Part shown: positions 6,178 through 9,787 of the stretch, piece after piece
How positions within the stretch are numbered: position 1 is the stretch's first letter
Layout: every line of letters begins with the position of its first letter
From: an uncultured Dorea sp.
Lineage (GTDB): Bacteria > Bacillota > Clostridia > Lachnospirales > Lachnospiraceae
DNA: 9,787 nt
Direction of reading: 5' to 3'
Assembly (NCBI GenBank): GCA_948844705.1
Contig: CAQNVT010000118.1
Span: 1 to 9,787 of the forward strand
Made by a program: the position numbers and the translations under genes
The notes under the pieces: model-generated
Seen by the model: the letters and a program-made list of their open reading frames with translations, nothing else
Told to the model about the DNA's origin: nothing
Databases searched by the model: none

Positions 6178-6735
6178 ATGGAACAGGAATATGTGAATGA
6201 GCATATAGGGAAAAAGATTAAGGATTTGAGAAACAGAAACGGACTTACACAGCAGGAGCTTGCTGACAGAACGGAGCTTACGAAGGGCTTTATCTCTCAG
6301 CTGGAGAGAGGGCAGGTATCGCCGTCCATCGTGACACTTCTCGATCTGATCGAGTGTCTGGGGACTACGGCGTCAGATTTTTTTAAGGAAGCGGAAGAGG
6401 AGCGGATTGTATTTTCGGAGGAAGGCTTTTTCGAGAAGGTAGATGATGCAGGCAACAGTATCCAGTGGATCGTCCCGACAGCGCAGAGGTATCAGATGGA
6501 GCCGCTGTTAGTAGTGGTAGGGCCGCATGAATCGTTGGAGGAGGATAAGCCTCATGACGGAGAGGAATTCGGATATCTGATATCGGGGCGGCTTAAGCTT
6601 CACCTTGGAGATAAGGTTTATCCGGTAAAGGCCGGCGAGAGCTTTTACTATCCTGCAAAGCGCAGGCATCGCATTGAGAATCCTGGCGGCAGGCCGGCAA
6701 AATTTATCTGGGTCAGCACGCCGCCTACATTTTAA
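6178..6735 (+). CDS. XRE-family regulator with C-terminal cupin domain
   Basis: This 185-residue protein is probably the transcriptional regulator of the adjacent polyamine-type transporter. Residues about 10-66 form an XRE/HTH_3 DNA-binding domain (LRNRNGLTQQELADRTELTK then GFISQLERGQVSPS). Residues about 105-182 form a cupin_2 barrel, with the motif HDGEEFGYLISGRL and a second motif GESFYYPAKRRHRIENPGG. XRE-cupin proteins such as PuuR bind small ligands in the cupin and often sit before polyamine genes. I choose ATG 6178; the frame is open from TTG 6151, but AAAGGGA at 6161-6167 serves the ATG with a 10-base gap. It lies 24 bases before potA, in one operon. The ligand being a polyamine is inferred from context. 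Confidence 0.88.
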   Translation: MEQEYVNEHIGKKIKDLRNRNGLTQQELADRTELTKGFISQLERGQVSPSIVTLLDLIECLGTTASDFFKEAEEERIVFSEEGFFEKVDDAGNSIQWIVPTAQRYQMEPLLVVVGPHESLEEDKPHDGEEFGYLISGRLKLHLGDKVYPVKAGESFYYPAKRRHRIENPGGRPAKFIWVSTPPTF

Positions 6736-6759
6736 TTAAGATACAAAGTGGGGGAAGAG

Positions 6760-8199
6760 ATGGAACAGACGACAAATATTATTGAATTAAGGCACATTAC
6801 AAAGACCTATGAGGACGGCTTCAGTGCGGTGTCGGATTTTAACCTGGAGGTAAAAAAGGGAGAGTTTATTACATTTTTAGGGCCTTCGGGCTGCGGAAAG
6901 ACGACAACCCTTCGGATGATCGCCGGGTTTGACCTGCCTACGGAGGGGGAGATTCTGTTAAACGGAAAGCCGATCACAGAGCTTCCGCCGAACAAGAGGC
7001 CGATCAATACAGTATTCCAGAGATATGCTTTATTTCCGCATATGAATATTTATGAAAATATAGCCTTTGGACTGCGGCAGAAAAAAACACCGGAAAATGT
7101 CATCATAAAAAAGGTGAAAAAGGTTCTGGAGCTGGTAGATCTGGAGGGCTTTGAAAAGCGGAGCATAGATACCCTTTCCGGCGGGCAGCAGCAAAGAGTC
7201 GCCATAGCGCGCGCGGTGGTCAATGAGCCGCAGATCCTTCTTCTGGATGAGCCCTTAGGGGCCCTGGATCTTAAGATGAGAAAGGAAATGCAGCTGGAGC
7301 TTAAGGAGATGCATAAAGAGCTTGGGATTACCTTTATCTATGTAACTCACGATCAGGAAGAGGCTCTTACCATGTCAGATAAGATTGTCGTCATGGCGGA
7401 GGGAAAGATGCAGCAGATCGGTACTCCGGAGGATATATACAATGAGCCTGCCAATGCGTTTGTGGCGGATTTTATCGGAGACAGTAATATTTTTAACGGA
7501 ATTATGACAGGGAAGCTTAAGGCCAGATTCTGCGGCGGGGAATTTGCCTGCGTGGACGACGTGGAGGAGGGGACCCATATTACGGCGGTGGTGCGCCCGG
7601 AGGACGTCATCCTGACTGCGCCGGAAAAGGGCAGGATCAAGGGAGTTGTCACCTCTGTCATCTTTAAGGGAATGCATTATGAAATTACCGTGGAATCCGG
7701 TAAAAATGAAATCGTTGCCCAGTCCGTACATTTGGCGGCGGCAGGGGATCATGTCGGCGTACATGTGGATCCGGATAATATCCACATTATGATCGCGGAG
7801 GATCACACGAATATTTTTGCGGCCGAGATCAATAAGAATAACGAGCTTGAGTATAACGGAACGGTGCTTCCGGTGCCGCTTACCAGTATCATAAAGGGAA
7901 GCAGGCAGGATGAGGACGGAACCCTTCTTGATGCCGCCGGTTCCGAGATTGACCTGAAAAAAATACGGATCAGGATATCCATTAAACCACAGGATATTGA
8001 GCTTACGGATGAGCAGGAGGAAGGGCTTGTACAGGGCTATATCAGCAATCTGATCTACAAGGGAGACCATTACAGCTATGTCATCCATACGGATCTGGAA
8101 CAAGACTTTGTAGTGGATGACGAGTATCTGTGGAATATGGAGGATCAGGTGGGGCTTTTAATGCCGGTGGAGAAGATGCTCTTTACAGTTAAGAAATAG
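6760..8199 (+). CDS. potA: PotA-like spermidine/putrescine ABC transporter ATPase
   Basis: This 479-residue protein is the ATP-hydrolysing subunit of a polyamine-type ABC importer at the inner face of the membrane. It has Walker A GPSGCGKTT (41-49), Q-loop Gln87, signature LSGGQ (139-143), Walker B ILLLDEP (159-165) and H-loop His197. A first TOBE-like region (about 270-345) follows. The protein is roughly 100 residues longer than common PotA proteins because it carries a second TOBE-like region (about 405-479). The two share the pattern (V/I)xS/NxI(F/Y)KGxHY. I place the start at ATG 6760, which has the site GGGGGAAG; GTG 6748 lies within that site. The potB start follows by 11 bases. Polyamine specificity rests on family resemblance and gene order; other substrates are possible. 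Confidence 0.9.
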   Translation: MEQTTNIIELRHITKTYEDGFSAVSDFNLEVKKGEFITFLGPSGCGKTTTLRMIAGFDLPTEGEILLNGKPITELPPNKRPINTVFQRYALFPHMNIYENIAFGLRQKKTPENVIIKKVKKVLELVDLEGFEKRSIDTLSGGQQQRVAIARAVVNEPQILLLDEPLGALDLKMRKEMQLELKEMHKELGITFIYVTHDQEEALTMSDKIVVMAEGKMQQIGTPEDIYNEPANAFVADFIGDSNIFNGIMTGKLKARFCGGEFACVDDVEEGTHITAVVRPEDVILTAPEKGRIKGVVTSVIFKGMHYEITVESGKNEIVAQSVHLAAAGDHVGVHVDPDNIHIMIAEDHTNIFAAEINKNNELEYNGTVLPVPLTSIIKGSRQDEDGTLLDAAGSEIDLKKIRIRISIKPQDIELTDEQEEGLVQGYISNLIYKGDHYSYVIHTDLEQDFVVDDEYLWNMEDQVGLLMPVEKMLFTVKK

Positions 8200-8210
8200 G
8201 AGGGATACCC

Positions 8211-9005
8211 ATGCACAGATATCTGTTTTCCAGGAAGAGCCTGGGAATTCCATATGCACTTTTTTTGCTGCTGTTTGTTATGGCTCCGCTTTTCGTGCTG
8301 TTTTACTATGCATTTACAAACGGACAGGGAGAATTTACGGTCTTAAATCTGACAGGCTTTTTCTCTGACCCGAACACATTAGGGACACTCTGCTACAGCT
8401 TTGGCATCGCGGCGGTTACGACGGTGATCTGCCTGCTTTTGGCCTATCCGGCAGCGTATATTCTGGCGACCAGTAAGCTCCCGGCAAAATCTGTGATCCT
8501 TATGCTGTTTGTTATGCCGATGTGGATCAATTTTTCCCTGCGGATCACGGCGTTAAAGGAGATTCTTACATGGCTTGAGGGGAGCCTTGCCTATCATCCG
8601 TTTCTTAATACGGTGCTTGGCATGAGCTATGATTTTCTGCCGTTTATGATTCTGCCGATCTATACGACGATTTCGAAGCTTGACGGGGCTCTTTTAGAAG
8701 CGGCCAGGGACCTGGGAGCAGGAGAGCTTCAGGCATTTTTAAAGGTGACGCTTCCGCTTTCATTTCCGGGAATTATAAGCGGGGTATCCATGGTATTTCT
8801 GCCGGCGATGACAAATTACGTCGTGCTGGATATGCTGTACAACAGCACCTATATCATGGGCAGCCTGATCGGAAGCTATTTTGCGGCATATAACTGGCAC
8901 GGCGGATCCATGATCGCATTGATTCTTCTTGGAATTGTCTGCCTGTTTACGGTTATGACAAGAGGGATTGAGGAAGAGAATACGAGAGGAGGAACCCTGC
9001 TATGA
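8211..9005 (+). CDS. potB: PotB-like polyamine ABC transporter permease
   Basis: This 264-residue inner-membrane permease is one of the two channel subunits of the PotABCD-type importer. It has about six hydrophobic segments, beginning with residues about 12-35 (IPYALFLLLFVMAPLFVLFY). The binding-protein-dependent transport 'EAA' loop, which docks on the ATPase, is at about 163-189 (EAARDLGAGELQAFLKVTLP). Length is usual for PotB. AGGAGGG (8198-8204) overlaps the potA stop and is 6 bases from the ATG. Its stop overlaps the next start as ATGA (9002-9005), so the two permeases are translationally coupled. Confidence 0.92.
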   Translation: MHRYLFSRKSLGIPYALFLLLFVMAPLFVLFYYAFTNGQGEFTVLNLTGFFSDPNTLGTLCYSFGIAAVTTVICLLLAYPAAYILATSKLPAKSVILMLFVMPMWINFSLRITALKEILTWLEGSLAYHPFLNTVLGMSYDFLPFMILPIYTTISKLDGALLEAARDLGAGELQAFLKVTLPLSFPGIISGVSMVFLPAMTNYVVLDMLYNSTYIMGSLIGSYFAAYNWHGGSMIALILLGIVCLFTVMTRGIEEENTRGGTLL

Positions 9006-9787
9006 TGAGAAAAATGTGGAAGAGTATCATAATTATCCTGGTCCTTTGCTTTCTGTATCTTCCGATCCTTGTCCTGGCGGTATACAGCTTTACGGACGCT
9101 GCGAATATCGGTGCAATCCGGGGATTTTCCCTGCACAATTACATAACGCTTTTTACAACGCCGGAGCTTGTAAGGATGATCGCCGGAACCGTGCTTCTGG
9201 CTCTTGTATCGGCACTTCTTGCGACGATCCTCGGGACGCTCGGCTCCATTGGAGCTTTCTATTCCGAAATGGGTACCGTAATCATGACGGTGGTTATTAT
9301 GGTTTATGTGATATTGTTTATGTCCGCGCTTTTTGGTACGATCCTGATGCTGGCGATTCATTTTTATAAGAATCTGTATTCTGATGAAGGGTATCTTACT
9401 CATACGCTTCCGGTTACAAGGGGACAGCTCCTGGCTTCAAAAACGATATGCGGCAGCGTGTGGATGCTGATTGATATGGCGCTGGTCAGTTTGAGTGTTT
9501 TGATTCTGGTAATATATAAACCGTTTGTGAAGCAATTTATCGCTTATAAAGATGATGTGCTGGAGGCAATGGGGTTCCCGGACACCGTAGGTTATGGTAA
9601 GATTCTGTTTGCGGTGTTTCTGCTGTCTGTGATTTATGCGGCTGAGAATGTTTTGATGGTATATATGTCGATCGCGCTGGGGCAGTTATTTTCCAATCAT
9701 AGAGTGCTTGGCTCGGTTATCGTTTACTTTAGTATCAATACCATCATAAGCATTATCAGCGGAGTTGTTGGGGCGGCTTATGGGATA
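9002..9787 (+). CDS. potC: Chimeric frame: PotC-like permease N-terminus joined to an ABC-2-like membrane protein (runs off edge)
   Basis: The frame opens at ATG 9002 (AGGAGG at 8987-8992) and stays open to the last base, 262 codons. Residues 1-88 are a normal PotC N-terminus: a first membrane helix ending YLPILVLAVYSF, the FSLHNYITLF region, then the second helix around LLALVSALLATILGTLG and GAFYS. After that the PotC family should continue to its EAA loop, but none appears. From residue 89 the protein resembles the interior of a Clostridia membrane protein of the ABC-2 permease type, recognised by HFYKNLYSDEGYLTHTLPVT and RGQLLASKTI followed by several membrane helices. As written it could not work as PotC. 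The open frame is certain, the family of the second part is moderately certain, and a natural fusion is unlikely. Confidence 0.75.
   Translation, partial: MMRKMWKSIIIILVLCFLYLPILVLAVYSFTDAANIGAIRGFSLHNYITLFTTPELVRMIAGTVLLALVSALLATILGTLGSIGAFYSEMGTVIMTVVIMVYVILFMSALFGTILMLAIHFYKNLYSDEGYLTHTLPVTRGQLLASKTICGSVWMLIDMALVSLSVLILVIYKPFVKQFIAYKDDVLEAMGFPDTVGYGKILFAVFLLSVIYAAENVLMVYMSIALGQLFSNHRVLGSVIVYFSINTIISIISGVVGAAYGI
9260..9274. other. Abrupt junction: potC to ABC-2-like membrane protein gene
   Basis: Protein identity changes between codon 88 (TCC, 9263-9265) and codon 89 (GAA, 9266-9268). Upstream is the PotC segment GAFYS. Downstream is the mid-part of an unrelated membrane protein, beginning around TVIMTVVIMVYVILF. 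No inverted repeat or insertion-sequence end is visible at the join, and the frame is kept. Confidence 0.65.

Noticed and set aside
7375..8103. Minus-strand 242-codon frame under potA
   Set aside because: Antisense shadow of potA, which has all ABC ATPase motifs in the forward frame.
1..9787. CRISPR arrays, tRNA or rRNA genes, transposases, integrases
   Set aside because: I looked for regularly spaced repeats, RNA gene signatures and recombinase-type proteins across the window and saw none.

Overview
The window looks like DNA from a low-to-mid GC anaerobic member of the Bacillota, most likely Lachnospiraceae or a close relative. Reasons: strong AGGAGG-type ribosome-binding sites before most genes, a GntR-LacI hybrid AraR rather than an AraC-type arabinose regulator, a potA-potB-potC order headed by an XRE-cupin regulator, and a Clostridia-type membrane protein at the right end. 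The taxon is inferred from gene content and style; no database search was run.

Layout. Bases 1-58 hold the first codons of an unidentified minus-strand gene. Bases 59-511 are an AT-rich divergent intergenic region with a minus-strand promoter, a roughly 170-nt minus-strand leader containing two strong inverted repeats, and an AraR-type operator before araR. Bases 512-1675 encode AraR. A second operator with the same geometry lies inside the last codons of araR and faces araA. The araA reading frame starts normally at 1756. At residue 383/384 (about base 2904) it switches in frame to the second half of an AraC-type helix-turn-helix followed by a GNAT acetyltransferase domain, ending at 3534. 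A tight cassette follows: MATE-family exporter, TfoX N-terminal-domain protein, alpha/beta hydrolase. It closes with an intrinsic terminator near 6020. A consensus promoter at 6074-6101 then drives a polyamine-type operon: XRE-cupin regulator, PotA-like ATPase with two TOBE-like regions, PotB permease, PotC permease.

The PotC frame has a second abrupt identity switch. After residue 88 (about base 9265) the protein becomes the interior of an unrelated ABC-2-like membrane protein and stays open to the window edge. No PotD binding protein is present.

How the genes work together. AraR probably represses itself and araA through the paired operators until arabinose is present. The XRE-cupin protein probably controls the potABC transporter. 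The AraC/GNAT-MATE-TfoX-hydrolase genes look like one transcription unit whose own 5' end is missing.

Main caution: the two in-frame switches bracket one segment (about 2905-9265). Each joins two unrelated protein families in the middle of a domain. The simplest explanation is that the window is a composite, either a chimeric assembly or clone or a real rearrangement. The AraA::GNAT and PotC::ABC-2 fusions should not be taken as new multidomain enzymes until the junctions are confirmed.
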